25,320 bases of DNA from Bacteroides sp. CAG:545 (GCA_000432515.1 HF995998.1:1-25320), one strand, 5' to 3'. Counted from the stretch's first letter, positions 15,398 through 23,566 are shown. Notes: generated from the sequence alone by a model not told the origin. A program made the numbers and translations.

Positions 15398-16414
15398 ATG
15401 GCAAAATATACTTTCAAGGATTTCAAAAGCGACCAGGAAGTAAGATGGTGTCCTGGATGCGGTGATTATTCCGTGTTGGCATCTTTGCAGAAGGTTCTTC
15501 CTATAGTGTGCGAAGAAAAAGGCATTGACAAGGAAAAAGTGGTGGTCATTTCCGGTATCGGATGCTCCTCACGACTTCCTTATTATATGAATACATATGG
15601 TTTCCACAGTATTCACGGCCGTGCTACAGCCATCGCTACCGGTATCAAGGTGGCGAATCCTGAGCTCAGCGTATGGCAGGCGAGCGGTGACGGTGACGCA
15701 TTGGCCATAGGCGGAAACCACTTCATCCACGCCATCAGAAGAAATGTGGATATCAATATAATGCTCTTCAACAACCAGATCTACGGTATGACCAAAGGGC
15801 AGTATTCTCCTACATCCAAGCTTGGCGCGATAACCAAGACCTCGCCTTACGGTACTGTGGAACATCCGTTCAGCCCGGGAAGTCTTGTATTGGGAGCGAA
15901 AGGTACGTTCTTCGCCAGAAGCATGGATACGGAACTCTCATTGAATCAGGAAATTATGCTTGCGGCATCCAGACATGCCGGAACAGCAGTTATGGAATTC
16001 CTGACGAACTGCGTGATCTTCAACAACGGCTCGCACGCCGACCTTTCAGACAGGGAGCACAAGGCGGAGAGGACCATCCTTCTCAAGAAAGGCGAGAAAA
16101 TGCTTTTCGGCAAGGACAAGGAGAAGGGCCTGATGCTGTGCGACATGAAGCTGAAAGTGGTCCGTGTCGGAGAAGACGGCGTGACACTCGACGATATCCT
16201 CGTTCATGACCCGACAGCTGACAATCTCGGACTTCAGACAATGCTTGCCGAGATGAAAGGACCTGATTTCCCTGTGGCATTGGGCGTCATCAGGGACGTG
16301 GACGACATCACTTACGATGAGGAAGTGAACAAGCAGATGGAGAGTGTAAAGGCCAATGCCAAGATCCATTCCGTGGATGAACTGCTTCACAGCGGCTCCA
16401 CATGGGAAGTTTGA
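15398..16414 (+). CDS. korB: 2-oxoacid:ferredoxin oxidoreductase, beta subunit (probably 2-oxoglutarate)
   Basis: The beta subunit holds thiamine diphosphate and one iron-sulfur cluster. The 338-residue protein has WCPGCGD (17-23), GIGCSS with Cys56 and a distal Cys205 in FLTNCVIF. The four cysteines 18, 21, 56 and 205 are spaced like the [4Fe-4S] ligands known from archaeal two-subunit enzymes. The thiamine diphosphate motif runs from GDGD (97-100) to NNQIYG (125-130). There is no extra ferredoxin domain, so an external ferredoxin is needed. The gene lies 5 bases after korA and 45 bases before gdhA, and the short gap holds no clear terminator. Confidence 0.92.
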   Translation: MAKYTFKDFKSDQEVRWCPGCGDYSVLASLQKVLPIVCEEKGIDKEKVVVISGIGCSSRLPYYMNTYGFHSIHGRATAIATGIKVANPELSVWQASGDGDALAIGGNHFIHAIRRNVDINIMLFNNQIYGMTKGQYSPTSKLGAITKTSPYGTVEHPFSPGSLVLGAKGTFFARSMDTELSLNQEIMLAASRHAGTAVMEFLTNCVIFNNGSHADLSDREHKAERTILLKKGEKMLFGKDKEKGLMLCDMKLKVVRVGEDGVTLDDILVHDPTADNLGLQTMLAEMKGPDFPVALGVIRDVDDITYDEEVNKQMESVKANAKIHSVDELLHSGSTWEV

Positions 16415-16459
16415 TGAGAATTAACGAAACTGATTGTATAACCAATAATTAATAATGCG

Positions 16460-17803
16460 ATGAGAACAGAAGAAATAATGGCCAGACTCCAGGCCAAGTA
16501 TCCTACGGAGAAAGAGTACCTCCAGGCTGTACGTGAAGTGCTTGAATGTATCGAGGATGTGTATAACAAACATCCTGAATTCGAGAATGCAAGAATTATC
16601 GAGCGCCTCGTGGAGCCGGACAGAATGTTTACATTCCGTGTTACTTGGGTTGATGACAATGGTGATGTTCAGACAAATACCGGATATCGTGTACAGTTCA
16701 ACAACGCTATCGGACCATATAAGGGCGGTCTCCGCTTCCATCCTTCAGTAAACCCTTCCATCCTGAAGTTCCTCGGATTCGAGCAGACATTCAAGAACGC
16801 GCTCACCACACTTCCTATGGGCGGCGGCAAAGGCGGTTCAGATTTCAACCCTAAGGGCAAGTCTGAGGGCGAGATCATGAGATTCTGCCAGGCATTCATG
16901 CTCGAACTGTGGAGAAACATCGGTCCTGACATGGACGTTCCTGCCGGTGATATCGGCGTCGGCGGCCGTGAAATCGGTTTCCTCGAGGGAATGTACAAGA
17001 AACTTACACGCGAGCATAACGGTGTGCTTACCGGCAAGGGCCTTTCTTTCGGCGGTTCGCTCATCCGTCCTGAGGCTACCGGCTTCGGTGCAGTCTATTT
17101 CCTGCAGCATATGCTCCATAACCACCAGGCCGACCTCGACATCAAGGGCAAGACCGTGGCTGTTTCCGGTTTCGGTAACGTATCATGGGGCGCTTGCGTG
17201 AAGGCTACTGAGCTCGGTGCCAAGGTTGTAGCCATCTCAGGACCTGACGGCGTCATCTATAACCCTAACGGAATGACCAAGGAGAAACTCGACTATATGC
17301 TCGAACTCCGTGCTACCTGCAACGACGTGGTTGCACCGTTCGCCGAGAAATTCCCGGATGCGACATTCATTCCGGGCAAGAAGTCATGGAGCATAAAGTG
17401 CGATATAGCAATGACTTGCGCATTCCAGAACGAAATGTCCAAAGAGGATGCCGAGGAACTTATTGCAAACGGTACTTGGTGCTGTGTCGAGGTTTCCAAT
17501 ATGGGCTGCCAGCCGGGCGCTATCGAGGCATTCCAGAAGGCCAAGATCCTCTTCGCTCCAGGAAAGGCTGTCAATGCAGGTGGCGTAGCTACTTCAGGTC
17601 TGGAAATGACACAGAACGCCATGCATCTCAGCTGGACTGCGAAAGAGGTGGACGAGAAACTCCATGGCATCATGGACGCCATCCATGCTTCATGCGTCAA
17701 GTACGGCACACAGGAGGACGGATACATCAACTATGTGAAGGGCGCCAACATCGCAGGTTTCATGAAAGTCGCCGAGGCGATGCTTGCCCAGGGCATAATC
17801 TAA
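16460..17803 (+). CDS. gdhA: Glutamate dehydrogenase, hexameric type
   Basis: GdhA reversibly aminates 2-oxoglutarate to glutamate with ammonium and NAD(P)H. The 447-residue product is the size of the small hexameric family. It contains GPYKGGLRFHPSVN, the signature LPMGGGKGGSDF with Lys124 and the downstream DVPAGDIGVGGREIGFL segment. The nucleotide-binding domain contains VAVSGFGNVSWGACVKA, and NMGCQPGAIEAF and VNAGGVATSGLEM follow. Cofactor preference cannot be settled by eye; the GFGNVSWG type is commonly NADP-linked. The ATG at 16460 gives a family-like N-terminus; a later ATG at 16487 is less likely. Its place right behind korAB suggests joint control of the 2-oxoglutarate pool. Confidence 0.95.
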   Translation: MRTEEIMARLQAKYPTEKEYLQAVREVLECIEDVYNKHPEFENARIIERLVEPDRMFTFRVTWVDDNGDVQTNTGYRVQFNNAIGPYKGGLRFHPSVNPSILKFLGFEQTFKNALTTLPMGGGKGGSDFNPKGKSEGEIMRFCQAFMLELWRNIGPDMDVPAGDIGVGGREIGFLEGMYKKLTREHNGVLTGKGLSFGGSLIRPEATGFGAVYFLQHMLHNHQADLDIKGKTVAVSGFGNVSWGACVKATELGAKVVAISGPDGVIYNPNGMTKEKLDYMLELRATCNDVVAPFAEKFPDATFIPGKKSWSIKCDIAMTCAFQNEMSKEDAEELIANGTWCCVEVSNMGCQPGAIEAFQKAKILFAPGKAVNAGGVATSGLEMTQNAMHLSWTAKEVDEKLHGIMDAIHASCVKYGTQEDGYINYVKGANIAGFMKVAEAMLAQGII

Positions 17804-17815
17804 GTCAATTCTACA

Positions 17816-17880
17816 GGGCGGTTCTTCGAGACCGCACCTTGGATATATATATGGCGGGTGCATTTTTATGTGCCCGTCAT
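17816..17880 (+). terminator. Two-hairpin region after gdhA
   Basis: The first hairpin pairs GCGGTT (17818-17823) with GACCGC (17830-17835) around CTTCGA. The second pairs 17851-17863 with 17868-17880 around a TTTT loop: 13 pairs, three of them G-U. Neither has a long T tract, so termination is probable but not certain. The second is long enough to be an RNA-processing or stability element. Confidence 0.55.
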
Positions 17881-17882
17881 TA

Positions 17883-17913
17883 TTGTTTATGAAATCGAAA
17901 TTGCCTATATTCG
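17883..17913 (+). promoter_or_regulatory. Probable promoter of the DASS transporter operon
   Basis: TATATTCG at 17906-17913 differs from TAnnTTTG at one base, and a TTG at 17883-17885 stands 20 bases upstream. It leaves a leader of about 40 bases to the ATG at 17961. Confidence 0.45.
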
Positions 17914-17960
17914 CACTTTGTTGTTGAAAAACCAGACAATAATATTATTCAAAACATAAA

Positions 17961-19430
17961 ATGTCAACTGAAACAGTTAAACCGACGTCGGCATTTCCGG
18001 TAAAGAAGCTCATCCTGCTTCTTCTTGCCGTAGCCGTATTTCTATTTTTCTGGTTCGTGCCGAGATCATTCTTCGGAATTGCAGCGGACGGAACCCCTAT
18101 CCTGACAGTAATCCAGCAGAGAACAGTAGCTATTTTTGCACTGGCCGCATTGATGTGGATGTTTGAAGTCCTGCCTACTTGGGCGACTTCCGTGACCATC
18201 ATTGTCCTGCTGCTTTTCACGATATCGGACAGTTGTCCGCTTTTCCTGCGCGGAAGCCAGGTCGAGCCTGCCGCATTGGGCACGTTCGTGAGCTACAAGG
18301 CGATACTCGCTGCATTTGCAGACCCGACCATCATGCTTTTCTTGGGCGGATTCATACTTGCAATAGCAGCCACTAAGGTTGGTCTTGACGTCCAGCTCGC
18401 TCGAGTGCTCCTCATTCCTTTCGGAAACAAACCAAAATACGTCCTCCTGGGCTTCCTCCTGGTGATCGGCCTGTTCTCAATGTTCATGAGCAACACAGCC
18501 ACTGCGGCTATGATGCTCACGTTCCTGGCACCGGTCCTCAAGACCTTGCCTGCAGACGAGAGAGGAACTGCCGGACTTGCATTGGCGATTCCTATCGCTG
18601 CGAACCTCGGCGGTATCGGAACCCCTATCGGAACTCCTCCGAATGCCATTGCGCTCGGTTATTTGAATGAGACAATGCACCAGTCCATCGGTTTCGGCGA
18701 GTGGATGATAATAATGGTCCCTTACGTGATTGTGATGCTTCTGTTCGCATGGGTGCTCCTGCTCAAGCTCTTCCCGTTCAAGTCCGACAAGATCGAATTG
18801 AAGATAGAATCCACAAGAAAGGCTGATGCCAAGACATATATCGTATGGGTAACATTCGCTGTGACCATCCTGATGTGGGTGTTGGACAGGTTTACGGGTG
18901 TCAATGCCAATGTAGTGGCTATGATTCCGGTGGGCGTGTTCTGTGCCACAGGTGTCATCAAGGCCAGTGACTTGAAGGATATAGAGTGGAGTGTGTTGTG
19001 GATGGTAGCCGGCGGTTTCGCACTCGGCATTGCCCTGAACAAGACCGGTCTTGCCGAGAACCTTGTGAACTCGATTCCGTTCGCTTCATTCAAGCCGCTC
19101 GTGATCCTCCTGCTTTCAGGTCTCCTCGGATATGCGATGTCCAACTTCATCTCACACTCTGCCGCTGCGAGCCTTCTCGTTCCGATTTTGAGTGCAGTAG
19201 GTGTAGGTATGGGCGATATGCTTGATCCTATCGGCGGTGTGAAAGCCCTCCTCGTAGGTGTTGCTCTCTCTACTTCCGTGGCAATGCTCTTCCCGATCAG
19301 TACACCTCCAAACGCCATTGCCCATTCTACCGGACTTATCCAGGTTAAGGATATGACCAGGATCGGAGCCATCATCGGCGTTGTTGGCCTTGTACTCGGT
19401 TACGCATTATTGATTTTCATCGGATTCTAA
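17961..19430 (+). CDS. DASS/SLC13-family anion transporter (dicarboxylate-like)
   Basis: Members of this inner-membrane family import di- or tricarboxylates or sulfate, usually with sodium. The 489-residue protein has a short polar N-terminus and many hydrophobic segments. The first half carries FMSNTATAAMM (Ser177-Asn178-Thr179) and GGIGTPIGTPPNAIALG; the second half repeats the architecture with GYAMSNFISHSAAASLLVP and FPISTPPNAIAHSTG. The two halves are the known inverted repeat. The second SNT motif, a cation and substrate site, reads Ser398-His399-Ser400. The stop codon overlaps the ATG of the porin gene (TAATG), so an outer-membrane partner is translationally coupled. The substrate cannot be decided from sequence; carboxylates fit the neighbouring KorAB and GdhA. 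Confidence 0.87.
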   Translation: MSTETVKPTSAFPVKKLILLLLAVAVFLFFWFVPRSFFGIAADGTPILTVIQQRTVAIFALAALMWMFEVLPTWATSVTIIVLLLFTISDSCPLFLRGSQVEPAALGTFVSYKAILAAFADPTIMLFLGGFILAIAATKVGLDVQLARVLLIPFGNKPKYVLLGFLLVIGLFSMFMSNTATAAMMLTFLAPVLKTLPADERGTAGLALAIPIAANLGGIGTPIGTPPNAIALGYLNETMHQSIGFGEWMIIMVPYVIVMLLFAWVLLLKLFPFKSDKIELKIESTRKADAKTYIVWVTFAVTILMWVLDRFTGVNANVVAMIPVGVFCATGVIKASDLKDIEWSVLWMVAGGFALGIALNKTGLAENLVNSIPFASFKPLVILLLSGLLGYAMSNFISHSAAASLLVPILSAVGVGMGDMLDPIGGVKALLVGVALSTSVAMLFPISTPPNAIAHSTGLIQVKDMTRIGAIIGVVGLVLGYALLIFIGF

Positions 19431-20815
19431 TGAAAAACAGATTTTTGGCACTGGCAGTCGTTGCTCTCATTGCTCCGGCTGCCAAGGCTTTTGCTTCCGA
19501 GCCTGCTGCAGAGTCAGCTAAAATAGAGAAGCCTTCACATTTCAAGTTGTACGGATTCATCCGCAACTATTTCGCATTTGACTCACGCGAAAGCAAGTCC
19601 GGCACCAAGGATTTGTTCTACTATATCCCTAAAGATGAGGCTCTTAACGCGAAAGGGGAGGACATGAATGCGAATCCGACATTCCGTTTCCTCGCCATCA
19701 CCTCACGTGTCGGTCTGGATGTAAAGGACTATCAGTTCGGCAAGACCAAGGTAGGCGCTAAGATTGAGACCGACTTCTATTGCATGAACGGCAATGTAGC
19801 CGTACTTCGTCTGCGTCAGGCTTATGCCACATTGGGATGGGACGGCCTGGGAAAAGGACAGAAGCAGAGTGCCTCGCTCAAGGTGGGGCAGGCATGGCAT
19901 CCTATCGCCGCTGACCAGCCTTATGTCATTGACCTTGAGACAGGTACACCGTTCAATCCGTTCAGCCGTACTCCTCAGGTCATGCTCGACTATAACTTCT
20001 CCAAGCATTTCACATTGACCGGAGGCTTCATCTGGCAGATGCAGTATCTTTCTTCCGGCCCTAACGGTGCTTCAGACAGCTATATCAAATATGGTTGCAC
20101 CCCTGAGTTCTATGCCGGTGTCACGTTCAAAAGCAACAACGGTTTCCTCGGACGTGTCGGAATGGATGTGCTCAGCATCAAGCCGCGCTGGAGAGATGCC
20201 AACGGAAGCAAGGTGGATGACCGACTCACGACCGTGAACCCTTATGTGTATGCCCAGTATGCTGCCGGCGACTTCTCTGTCAATGCCAAAGTGGTGTATG
20301 CTTCTGCAGGCGAGCACTTCAACATGCTTTCAGGTTATGGTGTGACTGACATCAATTCTGACGGTTCATGGGAATATGCGCCGCTTCACAGCACGGCCTC
20401 ATACGTTTCCGTAAAGTATGGCCGCAAGCTTCAGGTCCAGGGTATGATCGGATATATGAAGAATCTCGGAACAAGCAAGGACCTCTACAGTGATACTACT
20501 ATACCGAGCGCATTGTTGGTGGGAGACCCTGACAATACCAAGTACACAAGCTCCAAGTATCTGTACCTGAGCGGAAACGGATTCTCCAATCTGAACAGCA
20601 TTATCCGTGTGACTCCGACAGTGGTCTATAATCTCGGCAAGTTGTCTTTCGGTCTGGAATATGACATTACCGCGGCTCAATATGGAAAATATCCTGTAAT
20701 GAAGGTCGGTGAGGTTGTCATGCCTGTAGTGAATTCCCATAACGGACTTGTTGACAGCGGTCTCCACTGGATAGTGAACCACAGGCTTTTGGGAATGGTG
20801 AAATTTACATTCTGA
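19430..20815 (+). CDS. Outer-membrane porin-like beta-barrel protein
   Basis: A 461-residue precursor with a signal peptide (MKNRFLALAVVALIAPAAKA) and a short Ala/Glu/Lys linker. Then comes FKLYGFIRNYFAFDSRES, a typical first barrel strand of porin-like proteins. Alternating strands continue to the end, for example KVGAKIETDFYC, LRLRQAYATLGW and SLKVGQAWHPI, and the last residue is Phe (GMVKFTF), the BAM signal. The overall pattern resembles trimeric DcaP-like porins that pass dicarboxylates, but that is a memory-based resemblance, not a search result. The ATG overlaps the stop of the DASS transporter gene, strongly suggesting that the two act on the same solute. apt begins one base after its stop. 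Confidence 0.8.
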   Translation: MKNRFLALAVVALIAPAAKAFASEPAAESAKIEKPSHFKLYGFIRNYFAFDSRESKSGTKDLFYYIPKDEALNAKGEDMNANPTFRFLAITSRVGLDVKDYQFGKTKVGAKIETDFYCMNGNVAVLRLRQAYATLGWDGLGKGQKQSASLKVGQAWHPIAADQPYVIDLETGTPFNPFSRTPQVMLDYNFSKHFTLTGGFIWQMQYLSSGPNGASDSYIKYGCTPEFYAGVTFKSNNGFLGRVGMDVLSIKPRWRDANGSKVDDRLTTVNPYVYAQYAAGDFSVNAKVVYASAGEHFNMLSGYGVTDINSDGSWEYAPLHSTASYVSVKYGRKLQVQGMIGYMKNLGTSKDLYSDTTIPSALLVGDPDNTKYTSSKYLYLSGNGFSNLNSIIRVTPTVVYNLGKLSFGLEYDITAAQYGKYPVMKVGEVVMPVVNSHNGLVDSGLHWIVNHRLLGMVKFTF

Positions 20816-20816
20816 T

Positions 20817-21341
20817 ATGGACAAAGACCTTATTGTTTCCAGCATCCGTTCCATTCCGGACTTTCCGAAGGAAGGAATCCTGTTCAGGGATGTGACTACG
20901 CTTTTCGGCAATGCTGAGGCTTTCCGTGAGGTGGTGGATGCCATGTACGAACTTTACAAGGACAAGGGAATCACCAAAGTCTGCGGACTGGAGTCCCGCG
21001 GATTTATAGCTGGTGCGGCATTGGCCTACAGGCTCGGTGCCGGTTTCGTGACGATCCGCAAGCCGGGAAAACTGCCTTGCGAAACCTATTCTGAAGAATA
21101 CATGAAAGAATACGGCAAGGATACGCTCGAAATACATACAGATGCATTGACATCAGACGATGTGGTGCTGCTTCACGATGACTTGCTCGCGACCGGCGGA
21201 ACGGCCGTGGCTGCATTGAACCTTATACGCAAGTTTTCGCCGAAGGCGATTTACGCGAACTTTATAATAGAGTTGGCAGAGTGCGACGGAATGGCAGAAA
21301 TGCCGTCTGACATCGAGACTACTGCCCTGCTGAAACTGTAG
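20817..21341 (+). CDS. apt: Adenine phosphoribosyltransferase
   Basis: Apt converts adenine and PRPP to AMP in one salvage step. The 174-residue protein has IRSIPDFPKEGILFRDVTTL, the GLESRGFIAGAALAYRLGAG segment, RKPGKLPCETYSEEY and the PRPP-binding loop VLLHDDLLATGGTA (about 117-130). The loop has His120 where Val is usual in this family, outside the two catalytic Asp. The length and order are normal. It starts one base after the porin stop and is followed by an imperfect hairpin. The next genes encode a Tsx-like channel and a purine permease, so this stretch reads as purine uptake plus salvage. Confidence 0.95.
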   Translation: MDKDLIVSSIRSIPDFPKEGILFRDVTTLFGNAEAFREVVDAMYELYKDKGITKVCGLESRGFIAGAALAYRLGAGFVTIRKPGKLPCETYSEEYMKEYGKDTLEIHTDALTSDDVVLLHDDLLATGGTAVAALNLIRKFSPKAIYANFIIELAECDGMAEMPSDIETTALLKL

Positions 21342-21349
21342 ATGAATCA

Positions 21350-21383
21350 CGGGACGACCGACCTCAGGCCGCCCCGTTTCATT
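21350..21383 (+). terminator. Imperfect terminator-like hairpin after apt
   Basis: CGGGACGACC (21350-21359) faces GGCCGCCCCG (21367-21376): eight G-C pairs interrupted by two A-C mismatches, a 7-base loop, then TTTCATTTT. It may only partly stop transcription between apt and the next gene. Confidence 0.5.
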
Positions 21384-21433
21384 TTACACATTCTGCGGAT
21401 ATTTTTATCAACTCATTTCATAAAAACAAATTT

Positions 21434-22216
21434 ATGTCTAAAAAAACCTTTTTTGCTGCCGTTGTAGCATTGATGGCGTTCTCGCAGATGGCGAAAGCGC
21501 AGACTAACCTCCAGATCTTTTACGACTTTGGTCGTGATCGTAAGCAAGTGACCACCACCCTTGAGGGTTTCTATGGAGACAAATGGGGTAACACATTCTT
21601 CTTCATTGACTACGACTACAAGGCCAGAAAAGAGGATGGCAACAAAGCGCCAAGCGGTACCTATTTCGAGATCGCGCGTTGCCTGAATTTCTGGCAGAAC
21701 AGCAAACTCGCTCCTCTCAGCCTCCATGTAGAGTACAATGGCGGTGTGTACAATGCGTACAACATCAATCATGCATTCCTCGGCGGTGTTGACTGGTTCT
21801 TCCACAGCAAGGATTTCAAGAACACATTGAACCTCAAGGTTCTCGGCAAATATATCGCGTATGACAAAAGGGCTGACGGCAGCAGACCTCACAGCAAGGT
21901 TCCTATGCAGTTCACCGCAGTTTGGGGAATGCAGGACCTCTTCAATGTCAAAGGTCTCAGATTCAGCGGCTTCGCAGATTTCTGGTGGCAGAACCACAGC
22001 GTGGCTAAAATCGACGGCGACGGTAACCTCAAGTTGGATACCTGGAAGACTTCCGATGTAGTGTTCATCGCAGAGCCTCAGCTCTGGTATGCCGTAGGCC
22101 AGCATTTCGGCGTGGATAACCTCAATGTAGGTACCGAGATTGAGCTTTCTTATGACTTCGGTTCAGGCAGCGGCTTCTGGTGCCGTCCTTGCCTCGGTGT
22201 AAAATGGGTGTTCTAA
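21434..22216 (+). CDS. Tsx-like outer-membrane channel (DUF5020 family)
   Basis: Tsx-type barrels let nucleosides and related molecules cross the outer membrane. The 260-residue precursor has a signal peptide ending near AKAQ and then LQIFYDFGRDRKQVTTTLEG. WGNTFFFIDYDY follows, with EIARCLNFW, SLHVEYNGG, AFLGGVDWFFHS, GFADFWWQN and a final strand ending in Phe (GVKWVF). This matches the Bacteroidales DUF5020 pattern, related to nucleoside-specific Tsx channels. A weak box TATTTTTA (21400-21407), one base off TAnnTTTG, precedes it. The purine permease gene follows after 19 bases, which supports a purine or nucleoside cargo. The cargo assignment is an inference from family and context. Confidence 0.82.
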   Translation: MSKKTFFAAVVALMAFSQMAKAQTNLQIFYDFGRDRKQVTTTLEGFYGDKWGNTFFFIDYDYKARKEDGNKAPSGTYFEIARCLNFWQNSKLAPLSLHVEYNGGVYNAYNINHAFLGGVDWFFHSKDFKNTLNLKVLGKYIAYDKRADGSRPHSKVPMQFTAVWGMQDLFNVKGLRFSGFADFWWQNHSVAKIDGDGNLKLDTWKTSDVVFIAEPQLWYAVGQHFGVDNLNVGTEIELSYDFGSGSGFWCRPCLGVKWVF

Positions 22217-22235
22217 CAGGTAATTCCATACGAAA

Positions 22236-23543
22236 ATGAACACATTTCTTCAGAAGACATTCGGACTGAACCCTGCAAAGCACTCAGTCCGCACTGAAAT
22301 CATTGCCGGAATCACCACATTCCTCACCATGGCATACATCCTTGCAGTCAATCCGAGCATCTTCTCGGCATTGGAATCACAGGGAATGCCTACCAACGCA
22401 GTATTTACAGCCACAGCCCTCGCGGCGATTGTCGGCTGTCTGGTAATGTCCATCTATGCGAAGAAACCTTTCGGACTCGCTCCGGGCATGGGACTCAACG
22501 CATTCTTCGTCTATACCGTGTGTCTGGCAATGGGACACCCTTGGCAGATGGCATTGACAGCCATTTTCCTGGAAGGTATCCTTTTCATCCTGCTTACAGT
22601 GACCAATGTCCGCAAACTCATCGTGGATGCCATTCCTGTGACGATGAAAAGAGCCATCGGCGCAGGTATCGGCCTCTATATCGCATTCATCGGTCTCAAA
22701 TCCGCAGGCATCATTGTCAATAGCGAATCTACTTCCGTGGCACTCGGCTCATTCTCTGAACCTGCTGTCATCCTGTCGATTATCGGCTTCCTGATCACAT
22801 CTGTCCTCGTGATTCTCAATGTCAAGGGCGGCATGCTGCTCGGCATCATCGCCACTACCCTTATAGGAATCCCTATGGGTGTCACCAATTTCAATGGCGT
22901 GATGTCCACACCTCCTTCCATTGCACCGATTTTCTGCCAGTTCGAGTGGAGCCAGATCCTGTCCTGGGATATGGTGGCCATCGTGTTCACCTTCCTCTTT
23001 ATCGACATGTTCGACACCATCGGAACCGTAGTCGGCGTTTCCGTGAAGTCCGGTATGGTAGATAAGGACGGCAATGTGGACGGCATCAACAAGGTGCTCA
23101 TGGCCGATGCAGTGGCTACTGTAGCAGGCGCCGTTTTCGGAACAAGTACCACGACTACATATATCGAGAGCGCTTCCGGCGTGTCTGAAGGTGGCCGCAC
23201 AGGTCTTACCTCATTCACCATCGCAGTATGCTTCGCGATTGCGCTCATGTTCTCGCCTCTCTTCCTGGCCATCCCGGGAGCCGCTACAGGTCCGGTTCTC
23301 TTCATCGTAGGTGTGATGATGGCAAGCCCTGTCAGGGACATTGACTGGAGCGACTATTCAGAAGCCATCCCTGCTTTCGTGACAATGCTGCTCATGCCTC
23401 TCGCATACAGTATTTCCGACGGTATCATGCTCGGTATGATTACCTACACGTTATTGAACGCATTGGCAGGAAAACTCAAGAAGGTATCCGTGATGATGTG
23501 GATTCTCGCGGTGCTCTTCATCTTGAGATATGTGCTGATCTAA
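22236..23543 (+). CDS. AzgA-type (NCS2) purine base permease
   Basis: These inner-membrane proton symporters import adenine, guanine or hypoxanthine. The 435-residue protein begins with FGLNPAKHSVRTEIIAGITT and continues FLTMAYILAVNPSIFS. It has the conserved GLAPGMGLNAFFVYTVCL, the pair FLFIDMFDTIGTVVGVS, and the AzgA signature GTSTTTTYIESASGVSEGGR. It is rich in hydrophobic segments, about a dozen by eye. These motifs distinguish it from uracil permeases. It lies 19 bases behind the Tsx-like gene and in the same island as apt, so uptake and phosphoribosylation of the same bases are encoded together. A strong terminator follows its stop. Confidence 0.92.
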   Translation: MNTFLQKTFGLNPAKHSVRTEIIAGITTFLTMAYILAVNPSIFSALESQGMPTNAVFTATALAAIVGCLVMSIYAKKPFGLAPGMGLNAFFVYTVCLAMGHPWQMALTAIFLEGILFILLTVTNVRKLIVDAIPVTMKRAIGAGIGLYIAFIGLKSAGIIVNSESTSVALGSFSEPAVILSIIGFLITSVLVILNVKGGMLLGIIATTLIGIPMGVTNFNGVMSTPPSIAPIFCQFEWSQILSWDMVAIVFTFLFIDMFDTIGTVVGVSVKSGMVDKDGNVDGINKVLMADAVATVAGAVFGTSTTTTYIESASGVSEGGRTGLTSFTIAVCFAIALMFSPLFLAIPGAATGPVLFIVGVMMASPVRDIDWSDYSEAIPAFVTMLLMPLAYSISDGIMLGMITYTLLNALAGKLKKVSVMMWILAVLFILRYVLI

Positions 23544-23566
23544 GAGATTCTTAAGAATAATTGAAG

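Noticed and set aside
17386..17892. 168-codon frame in another phase inside and past gdhA
   Set aside because: Mostly inside gdhA in a shifted frame, rich in Arg, His and Gly as expected from shadow reading; it also crosses the terminator hairpins.
21413..22105. 230-codon minus-strand frame opposite the Tsx-like gene
   Set aside because: It is antisense to a gene with signal peptide and barrel strands, and its product resembles nothing coherent.
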